Part shown: positions 24,168 through 34,321 of the stretch, one piece after another
Layout of the letters: every line of letters starts with the position of its first letter
How positions within the stretch are numbered: the first letter of the stretch is position 1
Origin: Nectonema munidae
Taxonomy: Eukaryota; Nematomorpha; Nectonematoida; Nectonematidae
DNA: 64,000 nucleotides
Reading direction: 5' to 3'
NCBI GenBank assembly: GCA_030549495.1
Contig: JAUIRK010000061.1
Location: 248,001-312,000, forward strand
Program-made: the position numbers and the translations under genes
The notes under the pieces: model-generated
Database searches by the model: none
The model's input: only the letters and a program-made list of their open reading frames with translations
What the model was told of the DNA's origin: nothing

Positions 24168-24185
24168 TCATTATTTCTATTTTAG
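24168..24185 (+). promoter_or_regulatory. Probable 3' splice site of a 5'-UTR intron of EBP2
   Basis: The pyrimidine-rich TTATTTCTATTTTAG ends 31 bases before the chosen ATG. The matching donor and first exon are not identified; they would lie in or beyond the inverted repeat element upstream. Confidence 0.6.
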
Positions 24186-24216
24186 GCATATTGTTGGTTC
24201 AAAAGTGTATCTTAAA

Positions 24217-25017
24217 ATGAACTCAGATTCAAGCGAGTCTCTTAGTTCTGATGAAGAATTGCAAAAAGCTTTTGAGAAAAAAGAAATTAGAGGTGGAAAA
24301 ACGTATAAGCCTAGCATTAAGAAAGAAACTATTTATAATAAATTAGCTCTTGAAGAAAAAAGAGAAAATCTAAAGCTGAATCTTGACTTCCCAGACATTT
24401 TAGAAATTTTTTCAGGCATCAAACAGATAAAAGATGAACAAATGGATAATGATATCGAATTAGAAAGTTATTTTATTGAACAAGCTCTCAGTGGTTGGAG
24501 TAAAGTTCTTCCAAAATTAAAAGTTTGTGGAGTTCCTATCTTAAGACCTAATGATTATTTTGCCGAAATGATAAAAAGTGACACTCATATGAATAAAATT
24601 AGAAATAGATTGATCAAAAAAAGAAAAGAAGAAGATAAGAGAGAGAAGAGTCATCATCTCAGGGAATCAAAGAAAATGAAAAAAATATCCTCTCATCAGA
24701 TTCTCCAACAAAAAAATAAAGAAAAAAAAGAATTTGAAAATAAAATTAAGAATCTGCGTAAGAACAAAAAAGCTCGTTTGGAGAGTGATTCAAAAGAATT
24801 ATTCTCGAATTCGTATAACAAGAACAATAAAGGCCCAACTAAAAAACACCCAAACAAAAGAAGGATGCATAAAAATAATGTCTACGGCTTTGGAGGTAGA
24901 AAGAGAAATAAGAAGTTTAATAATGAAAAAATCGCAAACAAGTCACTAAGCAAAAAGAAAGTTGGAAGTAGAAAAAGAATTGGCAAGTCTAGAAGAATGA
25001 AACAAAAAAACAAATAA
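24217..25017 (+). CDS. EBP2: rRNA-processing protein EBP2 homologue
   Basis: A 266-residue protein that matches EBP2 (EBNA1BP2), a nucleolar protein needed for 60S subunit assembly and 27S pre-rRNA processing. Visible landmarks are an acidic serine-rich N-terminus (NSDSSESLSSDEEL), the family core RPNDYFAEMIKSDTHMNKIR (about residues 148-168), a long Lys/Glu coiled-coil-like stretch, then NVYGFGGRKRNKKF and a very basic tail (GSRKRIGKSRRMKQKNK) suited to nucleolar targeting. The frame is open upstream to 24088, but those residues are hydrophobic and unlike the family. A strong acceptor TTTCTATTTTAG ends at 24185, so the ATG at 24217 is the likely start, after a 5'-UTR intron. Human EBP2 is about 306 residues; this one is short at the N-terminus. 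The coding part has no intron and no defect. Confidence 0.9.
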   Translation: MNSDSSESLSSDEELQKAFEKKEIRGGKTYKPSIKKETIYNKLALEEKRENLKLNLDFPDILEIFSGIKQIKDEQMDNDIELESYFIEQALSGWSKVLPKLKVCGVPILRPNDYFAEMIKSDTHMNKIRNRLIKKRKEEDKREKSHHLRESKKMKKISSHQILQQKNKEKKEFENKIKNLRKNKKARLESDSKELFSNSYNKNNKGPTKKHPNKRRMHKNNVYGFGGRKRNKKFNNEKIANKSLSKKKVGSRKRIGKSRRMKQKNK

Positions 25018-25029
25018 AAGTAGTTTAAA

Positions 25030-25035
25030 AATAAA
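25030..25035 (+). promoter_or_regulatory. EBP2 polyadenylation signal
   Basis: AATAAA lies 12 bases after the stop codon, in AT-rich sequence. It is the first such signal after the gene. Confidence 0.6.
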
Positions 25036-25081
25036 ATTTTATTGTTAAAATTTCAAGATATATCTTTAAAATCAGAGTACT

Positions 25082-25185
25082 GGCAAGACCTCCGTGGAGA
25101 CAACTTGCGAGATCGTATTATCAGATGTCTGGCAAGACCTCCGGGGCGACAACTTGCGAGACAATGCCAGACCTTATTATATATC
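25082..25185. repeat. Two tandem copies of a 46-54 bp GC-richer repeat
   Basis: GGCAAGACCTCCGTGGAGAC and GGCAAGACCTCCGGGGCGAC, each followed by AACTTGCGAGA, lie about 55 bp apart. They occur between EBP2 and the 36-bp array. No other copy was seen in the window. Confidence 0.75.
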
Positions 25186-25225
25186 TAAATGTATAAATCG
25201 TAAAATGCTAAAAAAACATACTTAA

Positions 25226-25484
25226 ATTAAAAATCACTCGGTACTAATGATCTTTCACACGTCCTATTATCACGCGGTACCAATGATCTTTCACACGTCC
25301 TAGAATCACGCGGTACCAATGATCTGTCACACGTCCTAGAATCACGCGGTACCAATGATCTGTCATACGTCCTAGATTAAAGTTAGCAATGATCTGTCAC
25401 ACGTGCTAGAATGTGGCGTCCTAGCTTTTTGAGATCCTAACAGGTCTCGAGCGAAGCGAGAGACCAAACACAGGGACCGTCTAG
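25226..25484 (-). mobile_element. Hairpin-headed element with 36-bp tandem array, copy 1
   Basis: About five copies of a 36-bp monomer (containing CACGCGGTACCAATGATC and CACACGTCCTAGAAT) are followed by a unique about 70-bp head. The head holds the imperfect hairpin GGTCTCGAGCGAAGCGAGAG and then ACC. After about 20 more bases it ends CCGTCTAG, next to a T. Flanking sequence diverges exactly after CTAG when compared with the inverted copy at 57069. A hairpin followed by CTRR and T is the known 3' end of Helitrons, and internal minisatellites are known in short Helitron-related elements. Assignment to that group is inference. Confidence 0.6.
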
Positions 25485-25674
25485 TCTATTATAATAATTT
25501 TAAGCGAATCATATATATATCCCTCCGATACACAAAAAAATTACGTTTTGAACATTTGGGGTCATTTTTACCTCATATCAAAATAACTAAAAGATCGAGT
25601 CATTACGTCCCAGTGTTATTTTATTTTAAGAAAATGAGATAAAAACAAATATTTATTTAATATAAAACAATTAT

Positions 25675-27304
25675 TTAGTGCAATCTTCACAGGAATAAAA
25701 AGTATGGTTCTTACAAATGAGTTTTGAACAGTTATGACACATTATGTTTCTTTTTTTTTGTCATCTTTCCTACTACAAACCGCATATCTAGCTTGTTTCA
25801 CAGATGAATTCCTCGAAATATCAACATTTCTCTATTCCACATCTTTTCAAAGCTAAAGTGGAATATTTTTTTAAAGATTTTGATGTGATTTGTTTAGACA
25901 TTTGAGGCCAAAGCAGTTCTTTCACTAGATCATCTAAATATAATCTACAATGAGTGTAAGAAGCATTGTAATCTGAATTGTTTTTCGTATATAGCAAGTA
26001 AGCGTTTAACACTCCAACGTTGAGAATATTGAAAAAAATGCCATCGGCCATCTTTTCGAAGCACGTTTACAGTCATAGGTAGTAAGAAGTTTATCCATCA
26101 AATCAACGCCTTTTTTTGTTTCGTTGTAGCATTTAATGATTTCAGGAACTTTCTTGCGGTGCATTAAATCAACTTCCTCATCATGATGATTGGAACTTAA
26201 AAGTAAAATGTTTTTATTTCTACTTGGAATGTAGCTCAGCAGAGTTAACCTGTCGGAAAACAGAATTTACTTGAAATAACTTCTTTGTTGGATTTTGATA
26301 GTATTATTTCTTTTCTATTGACTTTGATAGGTCCAACAATTGATATGTTTTTTTGTAGTAAATCTTTTGCTAAAGGAACACTTGTGAAGTATCTGTCACA
26401 TGTAATATTGATACATGTGAAATAAAGAGGACGAGAAAGACTGGGAGTTTTAGAAGATAAATTTCTTTTCACTTGACTACCAGGTTGCTTTCCCAAATAC
26501 ACCAGCTCATCTCTAGCTTTGAATCACACATCCACAATATTTTGATACCATACTTAGATGATTTACAAGGTATATATTGTCTAAACCAACACCTCCCACA
26601 ATAAGACAGAAGCTGCTCGTCTACTGTAAAATTTGTTGAAATTGGACAATACTTTCACAGTTATTGATGAAAATAGACCAAATATGTCTGATTGGTGCAA
26701 TCTTATCATTTATTGATCTTTCTTGCCTTGTTCTTTTATCATCAAATCTCAGCAATCTTTTCAAATCTTGAAATTGATTCAAAGACATGGCAGCAGCGTA
26801 CTGTGGATTAGAAAAAGAACTCAGAAACAAATTTTTCATATTAAAATTCCAATTTCGCTCTACCAGACAAGATTAAAAGACCAAAAAAAAGCCTGAAGCT
26901 CATTTTCATCAACATTGCGCCACTTTGTTTTGTTTTGCTCCGATATTCTTTTTCCTTCTCTGTTTGTAGAAGAAATTATTTCTTCAATAATATTCAATGT
27001 AAAAAACAAATCAAAGGAACTCTTTATTGTAGATATGTTTGCTTTTGTTTCTTTGTATTTGACAATATTTAGTTTTTTTGTAATTCTTCCATAATGTTCC
27101 ATCTCTGGCTTTCCAAAAAAAAGATTCATTTTTTGCTTGAAGAGAAGAAAATCTATCGCTATCATCACTGGAACATTCATCACCTGAAGAACTTATGAAG
27201 GAACACGTGTCTTTATCAGAAGACCCGTTTTGGAAATTTTCAGAACACTCGCTTTCATCTAACATACATCCATTGTTTTCATCCTCGGACGAGAAAGTGT
27301 TCAT
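25675..27304 (-). pseudogene. piggyBac transposase 1, broken
   Basis: Starting at the ATG at 27304 the order is as expected. An acidic N-terminus (SSEDENNGCMLDESEC) comes first, then the signature RDGTLWKNYKK (about 27112-27080). Next come NEEELQAFF-like text (NVDENELQAFF, about 26910), MSLNQFQDLKRLLRFDDKRT (about 26790), ITCDRYFTSVPLAKDLLQKN (second catalytic region, about 26405-26345), KKGVDLMDK-like residues near 26110-26085, and a Cys-rich end (MCHNCSKLICKNHTFYSCED, about 25745-25685). At least five frame changes separate these pieces. Piece order and content are complete, so the damage looks like drift without rearrangement. Family role: TTAA-specific excision and insertion. Confidence 0.85.
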
Positions 27305-27339
27305 TGAAATATGTTCAAATAAAAAAGTGTAATGTACTT

Positions 27340-27900
27340 TATGAATTTAAGGTAAGTTCATAAAAACAACAAACTCATTCAATTGTATTACAACAAATAT
27401 ATTATATTGATGAGCAGAACAAAAAGCCAATTTTCTTACTATGATTACCTATTTAACAAGGATAACAAAAACATGTTTCAATAGAAGGCAATACGTGGCA
27501 TCTTCCTTGTTGTTAAACAAGGCTACTTAACAAAAAACATTTGCATGATATGATCTTGTCATAAAACTATATAATAATGATATAATGCACTAAAAAATTG
27601 AATAGAAATGAATGATGAGTGAAATCAAAAGTGCGATTCAAATGACTGACTACTAATGTGATGAATATTAAGGTTAGTTCATCAAAACAACAAACTCATT
27701 TAATTGCTTTAACTAGCCTCGTTTTACAACAAAAAGATGTCACATGTTGCCTTCAATTAAAACATGTTTTTTGTTTTTCATGTTAAATAGAGGCTATCAT
27801 AATAAGCAAATTGGCCTTTTGTTTTGCTCACTAAAATATAAGTGTTATTTAGCATGATAAAACTATACAATACTACCATAATACAGTGAATAAATTGAAT
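27340..27900. repeat. Duplicated and inverted subterminal repeats of piggyBac 1
   Basis: About 100 bp starting TTAAGGTAAGTTCATAAAAA (27349) recur at about 27668 (TTAAGGTTAGTTCATCAAAA). Between and after them lie inverted versions of AAAACATGTTTCAATAGAAG and GGCAA. They lie between the transposase start and the right terminal motif. Confidence 0.6.
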
Positions 27901-28149
27901 AGAAAAAAAGTGGGGTCAAAATGACCCCAAAAAACATAAAATGACTTTATCCCAAAATATCTTTGTTAAACTATAGTTTTTTATTGTATTTCAATTTTTT
28001 TTAATTGTTTATAGTTTTTAACAAAGGTTTTGAAGAATAGACAAAATATCGAACTGAAATATAATATTAGCAAAATAAACTTATCTTCAAATTACTTTTA
28101 GATTCAAAAAGATTTTTGCAAGCTATAAAATGTTAACCTACCTCATTTC

Positions 28150-28620
28150 AGTAGCGCTATCACCTGGTGCGAGTGAATTGACTCGAGAGTGAGTTCATTG
28201 ACCCGCACCTGGACTCAAAAATTTCTCGCATTTTCAATTTTCGCGAGATGTTTAAATAATTTTGAAAAAATTTCAAGATGGTTAAAGTATCTTTATAAAT
28301 AAATGATTTTGTGAAAAAATTTATATTTTTTATAAAAAAAGGTCTGAATTTTCAAAAAGTTGACATTTTTGATTCAAAAATTTTACATTAAACCAAGATG
28401 ATTTTTTCTCAAATTTTACATCAATTTATTCAAAATTACTTATATTTTATTTTAAAATTTTTTTAATATTTTTTTTGTCAAAATTTACAAATTTTTAACT
28501 TTGATTTAAAATCATTTTGAACCATGTATATCTTAAAGCGCATCCTTTTACTTACATTTTTCAATTATTTTAGATTTTCAAAAATTTTTTTATAAGCCAT
28601 TGAACAATATGCACACTAGG
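28150..28620 (-). repeat. AT-rich satellite unit, inverted solitary copy
   Basis: In reverse complement this stretch matches the AT-rich long unit at 58490-58680 and 60800-61260 (GTGCATATTGTTCAA, then AAAATGTAGGTAAAAGGATG and TGGTTTAAAATGATTTT). It begins near a palindromic GC-richer patch, GTGCGAGTGAATTGACTCGA at about 28168. A hAT element is inserted at its left edge (28622). Confidence 0.65.
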
Positions 28621-29558
28621 GCAGGGGTGCAAAAATACGGTCGCGCGATCGCACTGCGCGAGAAAAAATTTTGTACGAGCGACCAAAAAATATGTAAGCA
28701 CAATTAGGAGTTCTATGTTTATATATATATTATAATGTGATTTATCTAGTATAGTAATACATTATGTGTAAATTATGTTGCTGTTGCACTACGCTTACGA
28801 ATGAAGTATTTTATAATTTGTAAATTAGGTTTTGTAACACATAAGGCATAATAAAGTCATTTTCTTGCTATTTTTTTGTCATATTCATCAGCAATGATGG
28901 TAATTGTGTGATATAAACTCAGTTCATTGTATGTGGGTATGTAATCTATTCACTTATTCTCATCATCATTTCTCTACTTCTTCACATTCCAAGTCTCGTC
29001 CATAAAGGTTATTTAAATAGTCTTATGTTTGATGATATTTTATGTTAGTCTGAGTATTTTGACTGAAGATATTTCAGAAAACTGAAGTAAATTATATATT
29101 CTTTTTTTTGTTTAGTAATAAAAATTGTTTCTTTTCCTTTTTCTAAAAATAATTAAATGCATTTTTAACATAATTAAATGCGTTTTTAACACCTTGAATA
29201 AACTTTAAAGCATTTTTTGATTTGTATAGTTTGTAAGATTTTATCTTTGAAAATAGACTATATTTAAAACGATATAATCTGTATAATTTCATGTTACGCA
29301 CTCAACACAAAAATTTGTTTTACTTTTATGAGGCTTCTTTTCATCTTACAATTAAATCGGCTCCAAAAAACTAACGTGATTAATTTTGTTGTATGTTTGT
29401 TATATATGAAGTGTTATCAATTTTTATTATTAATTTTAGGTTGTTATAAGTGTACAAATGCTATTTTTTTTGATACAGCCAATTATAAACAGTTATATTA
29501 ACTCTATTGAAAATTACTGGAAGTTTTACAAATCAAAATAAGTTTATATCTGATTGTA

Positions 29559-32500
29559 ATGAGTTCATCTAGTAAACGTGGACAAACCATTCTCAACTTT
29601 TTTGAAAAAATAAACAGAAGATTGATGTTGAAGATATTACTACTGTTTCCCAACCAAGCACAAGTACTTCTGTAAATCAAATAATCTTCAATGAAAACGA
29701 GGTTCGCTTGCCGTGTTTCCCCCTTTTTACTTGCCCCCTAAAAATTCAACAATTCCCCCCCAAAATTTTTTAATAAGGCCCCATTTTTGTCTCTAAATAA
29801 ACGGTTCAATTGAAAAAAGAAGTCGTTTCTTTGATTGAAAAAAAAAAGTTAAAGTTTCTTTTCAAAATTTTTTTTTAAATGGGAAAAAAATTCTTTTAAA
29901 ATTATGCTTTTGTTGTTGCTTTTTTCCACCTTCAAAATGGGCATATCCTGTAGCAGCTATCGCTGTGGTTCAACTTTCTGGTTTGTTTTAAAGAGCACAT
30001 TTCCAAAGGTGTGCAAGTTCCCTCGGCTTTTCGAAAGTTTTGGAAAGCTCGGTTAACAAATGTTTCTAATGTTGTTTTTCAAACTCAATTTTATTGTTCG
30101 ATTTGGCCAATTCATAAGCTTCTTTAAGTTCGAATTATCTAACTTTTCCAAGCAAGTGGTTTATAATCCATTCTCTATTCACGCCCGTTCAAAATATTTA
30201 TCAAATGACAAAGACTGTTTCAGGTGTTCCAATTTCTTTGTTAACATTAGAAAGCAAACTTGATGTTTCTTTTCTTAGAACCTTCAGAAAAGGAAAGTTG
30301 AAAAATTCCTTTTCCGTTGACCCATATTGTTTTCTTTGAACCTTTGCTTTTCAAACTTTTAAAATGTAATTTCGCCTTGAAGTGACAAACTTAAACGTTC
30401 TCGCAAAATCCCCAAATATGCAAGCTTTGATCAAACTCTTGCGGTTTAATTCTTCAAAAGTTTGCTTTGTGATTCTGAAAAATAATTTATTTCCTTTCTT
30501 AGTTCAAAAAATCGAGTTAAATTTTTCCCGTGAGAGCCATCAACCTCTGTATGATATAATAAAACTGAATGTTCCTTTCAAATTCTTCCAAAGCATTCGA
30601 AAGGGCGATGTTTGTTGCCACCTCGTATCGTTAATCCTTTCCAGTTTTATCTAAAACGTTTTTAAAACCGGGTAGTGTTTTTGTGCTAAGTGGGATAGAA
30701 GCAATGGTTTGCAAATGAGTCTCTTTTTCATTAAGTTATAAATAGATTTATTCAAGTAGAAGGTCGTCGGTGCAAAAGATAATTATTTGAAGATTTAAAT
30801 TATGTTTCTCGAAAAAGTTTTTTACAGTAAAAACATCTTTTGTGAGTTGTTGATATTAATTGCTCCAAAAAGAAAATTTTCTTTAACATTCTTCATGAAC
30901 ATACCTTACAAGAGCAATAAGTTGCTACAATTAGAAACTTGTATCTTCTAACTGAAGGGAAATTTTCAATGAGCTAGATTTAATCTGTAATATGAGTTGT
31001 GCAAAACATTTTCCTTAAATCTAAAATTCGACTCTGAATAACATTATTTGACAAGGAAACTGAACTAAGTTTGTTTTGCATCTTTGCCAAGTATACTTCA
31101 CATCTCTAAAGCACAAGTTTACAAGCTCTTCAGCTATAGTATGAGGTTTTAGATTTTGTATTCTAAAAGACTTTATAAGAAGCAGAAGTAGGGTTTTAAA
31201 ATAAAAAACTTCAAATCCTCTCGAGTAAATCTTTTAATGTAAGATTTTTATCTTGTCCACACTTGCTCCCCATGTTTTTATAAAATTTCTTTAAGTTTAG
31301 ATGGTTTAAATTTGATTAGAAAAAATACTTGGAGAAATGCATTGAGGTCTTTGTGAACTTAAGTTCTCATTGCAAGTAAAGAAAAAAACATATTCGTCTT
31401 TCATTTTCTACTTTTGCATGAGTCAATACTTTATATTAGGTGAGTTTGTAAAAAAATTGAAAACTTAATTAAAAAAGTAAAAATCTAAAAAATATATATA
31501 AAAATTAAAAAACTTAAAAATTTAAAATTTTTTGTTAATAAAGAAAAAGTATGGTGCCATAGTAATTTACAATCCTTGTAAAAAAATAAAAAATACTAAA
31601 AAACAAAAAATAAATAAAAAACAAAAAAAATTATTTTTATGTATTTCAGATCAACTAAGTAATAAAACAATTCAAATTTTCGGAAAAAAACTATTTTTTT
31701 ACATTTTAAAACTAAGAAGAAAGCCTAAAATAAATTAAAAGAAATTTTTAATTAAAATTAATAAAAAATTTTTTATAATTAAAATTTTAGTTGAGCTTCG
31801 CACCCCTTCAAGGGTAGCTTCGCACCCCTAGGGGTGCGAGCACCCCTGGTTGGGAACCCCTGGCTTAGACGAAAGAAAAAGAATGCAGCGTCCTTGTAAG
31901 TTTCTTTCTTCTTATGCAAGTCAGTTTGCAGAATGGATAGAAATTGAAAGTGGAGAGAAAAATGAAGTAATGAAAGTTTTTTGTAAATATTGCTCTTATT
32001 TTAAAAACCAAGCCGATAACTCATCTAAACTTGTTGTAGGCTACAAAGATTCATTCAAAAAAGAAACATTTATAATTCATGAAAAAATTCTTTCGCATAA
32101 AAAATTCTAACAATTGTACAAAGCGCATTTTTATCCTGAAAAAACCCCGATGGCCAAGTGCTTATTGAAAATGGATGAATTAGAGCTTGAAAATTTAAAA
32201 AAACTTTTCAATATTTCCTATTTCATTGCTTATTGGAACAAGCCTTATAATGATTTTGAAAAACAAATACAATTGATTCGAAAATTGGGAATAGACGTGA
32301 ACAGAACAATGTGTACTGAGTTTATCCATTACATCTCCGAAACAATGCGCAAAAATCTTTTGAGAGATATTTCAAAATCCCCATGCTTCAGCTTATTACT
32401 TGATGGATCAACGGATGTTTCAACCACTTCTTCTTTAATTGTTTATGTGCGATTTATACTTCAAGGGGAAATCATACTTAAGTCTGGAAAAATTGCCTAA

Positions 32501-33685
32501 TCAAAGTGCTGATGGATACATGACAGCTTTGAGAAACCTTTCCAAAAGATTAGGATTTAACATTTTAGACAAAAAAAGATTAGTCTGCTTGGTAACTACA
32601 ATGGGGTTGCTGCTAAAATAGCAAAGGACATTCCACATTTAATTGAAACACATCAGCTTGCAGTTCTTGATTCTTTTAAATCCGTGTTCTTCATCACCAA
32701 AGTTGAATCAATCCTTAGAAAATTATATGTTTTTTTATAACTCTTCTCCTCAGCCTTTATCTCAATTAAAAGAAGTCGCAAGTGATTTAGAAGTAGAGAT
32801 TTTAAAATTAAAAGATATTAATTCTGTTCGTTGGATAGCAAGTAAAGAACAAGCTTGGCGCGCTTTTTTAAAAATTGGCAGCCAATTGTCCTGCATTTAC
32901 AAAGCACTGCTTCTATTAAAAAATCACATTGCTTCGAATCGAAATTGATCCTGAAATCTATTTGCGAGTATAGATTTTTAAAACTTTGTCATTTCTTCTA
33001 TGATTTTTTGATAATTCTCAAGCCCCTTTCTTTGCTATTTCAAAAAGAGTCGCTCCTTATAAGTGATATAAAACCTTTTGTTGAAAAAATAATCAGTCTT
33101 CTGAATAATTAAAAAAATAATTTTGGCAATGAAGAAGCAGCCTTCACAAAAAATGTTTCAAATTCAGGTATGTTTAAAGAAATACAGTTGGAGAGTGTAG
33201 ACACAGGAGAAATCAAGAAGACAGAAAAAAATATAATTATTGACGCAGTGACTTCGCTTATGAAAAGATTTGAAACCCTACAAGGAAGTGTAGTGAGTCT
33301 CATGTCAATATTTGATACACTAACATGGCCTGATAGAAAAAAGTTGTCTGATTTTGGTGATTATGAAATTAGAAAACTAGCCAAGCACTTTGTAAGTCCT
33401 CTATTATCAATTGGGAATCTAAGTTTTAACTTTGATGAGCAAATGCTTCTTGATGAATGGTTTTTATTGAAAACCAAATGTAAAGAACAATGTTTTCATC
33501 AAATTTCCAAATATTCAGAAAGATGTTCGCTTTTGTCAAAATTATTATCAATTGTTCTTAGTTTGCCTTGTTCATCTGCAGGATGTGAAAGAGGGTTCAG
33601 TAGAATGAACTTGATCAAAACAAATTTAAGGAGCAAAATTACCTGTGAAAACTTAGATTCTCTAATGCTAATTGGTCTATCTTGA
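29559..33685 (+). pseudogene. hAT transposase, ZNF862/KIAA1586-like, broken and interrupted
   Basis: The N-terminus MSSSSKRGQTILNFFEK sits at 29559, and a one-base shift restores a Ser/Thr-rich linker. After the inserted segment, coding-like sequence resumes at 31863 with RMQRPCKFLSSYASQFAEWI and CKYCSYF (zinc-binding finger region), then LLLDGSTDVSTTSSLIVYVR (first catalytic Asp block, about 32393-32452). Scattered pieces of the central domain run from 32650 to 33110, with VEILKLKDINSVRWIASKEQ at about 32790. The dimerisation end LSLPCSSAGCERGFSRMNLI and KTNLRS is at about 33555-33630. At least six stops or shifts occur (near 32108, 32500, 32620, 32946 and 33110). It has the correct domain order for one transposase gene. 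Confidence 0.85.
29707..31862. mobile_element. Insertion inside the ZNF862-like hAT, probably another hAT
   Basis: The right end, read inward, is CAGGGGTTCCCAACCAGGGG followed by repeated GGGGTGCGAAGC motifs, a typical hAT end. The left boundary is inferred only from where the transposase reading stops (about 29707, near CCGTGTTTCCCCC), and no duplication was confirmed. The interior has minus-strand coding-like scraps that I do not recognise. Confidence 0.5.
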
Positions 33686-33689
33686 GTTT

Positions 33690-34320
33690 CAGATGAGTTT
33701 GATCCCACAGAAAGTCTAAAACTTAGTAGTCTTTTGAGACTACTCACTAAACATTCAATTTTTATTAAACTACTCTATCGAGTAGGAGCGAACCGGCTGA
33801 ATCCCACCACGGGCTTTGGGCCATTTCGTTTTGAGTTGTTTTGGTTTGGGACATTTTAATTTGGGCCTTTTGGTTATGGAAGGTTCGACCAAGAACCCTA
33901 TTTAACAACTTAGTTGGTTAATGTTTGATTAATTTACAAAATTAGTAACTTTTACTAACTTACTTTGTAAAATTTTCTTTTATACAAACTTTTATTTTAC
34001 TTCTACTAATCTTGTTGGTAAATCTTACTGACCAGTCTCTCAGTGAAATAATGAATTTCTTTTCATTCATATACTTTTATAAAATCATTATATTTTAATT
34101 TTTAAGAAATAAATGCAATATATAAACGAGAACATCGATTAATTACGCCAAAAAGAAAAATTGAAAATTTTTTATTCAATCACTAAAATCAAAAATTTGG
34201 AAGAGGAAACCTCTAGTCTTTTAAATTTAATCTTCAAATTGGCATAGAATTATTTCCTTCCAATACTTTTTTCTTTATCTAAATACTCTAAGCATTTTGA
34301 CTTTTGGTTTAAAAAGAGTT
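33690..34320. other. No gene; possible unassigned repeat 33775-33890
   Basis: A GC-richer patch runs from GGAGCGAACCGGCTG to GGAAGGTTCGACC with TTTGGGCC/TTGGGACATTTT motifs inside. The ends are weakly inverted (CGAACC), which suggests a small unknown element. The rest is AT-rich without signal. Confidence 0.35.
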
Positions 34321-34321
34321 A

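Larger units (their letters stand above)
25540..27960 (-). mobile_element. piggyBac-like element 1
   Basis: Both sides carry GGGGTCATTTTKACC in inverted orientation (about 25558-25575 and 27911-27928). A broken transposase lies between. The exact terminal TTAA could not be fixed. The 5' noncoding part (27340-27900) holds a directly repeated GTTCATMAAAACAACAAACT and inverted pieces of the same sequence. Confidence 0.72.
28622..33690 (+). mobile_element. ZNF862-like hAT element, right end missing
   Basis: Begins CAGGGGTGCAAAAATACGGTC, a hAT-type end with a CG-rich subterminal zone (CGCGCGATCGC). The transposase remnant runs 29559-33685 and is interrupted by another insertion (about 29707-31862). 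No complementary right end was found before 34300. Confidence 0.65.

Noticed and set aside
25226-25430. Possible CRISPR array, because of regular about 36-bp repeats
   Set aside because: The units are head-to-tail with no unique spacers, and the setting is eukaryotic; this is a minisatellite.
30000-30660. Minus-strand coding-like scraps (IIQRLMA, WPNRTIKLSLK and similar)
   Set aside because: Too many stops and no recognisable family order; kept only as part of the inserted segment.
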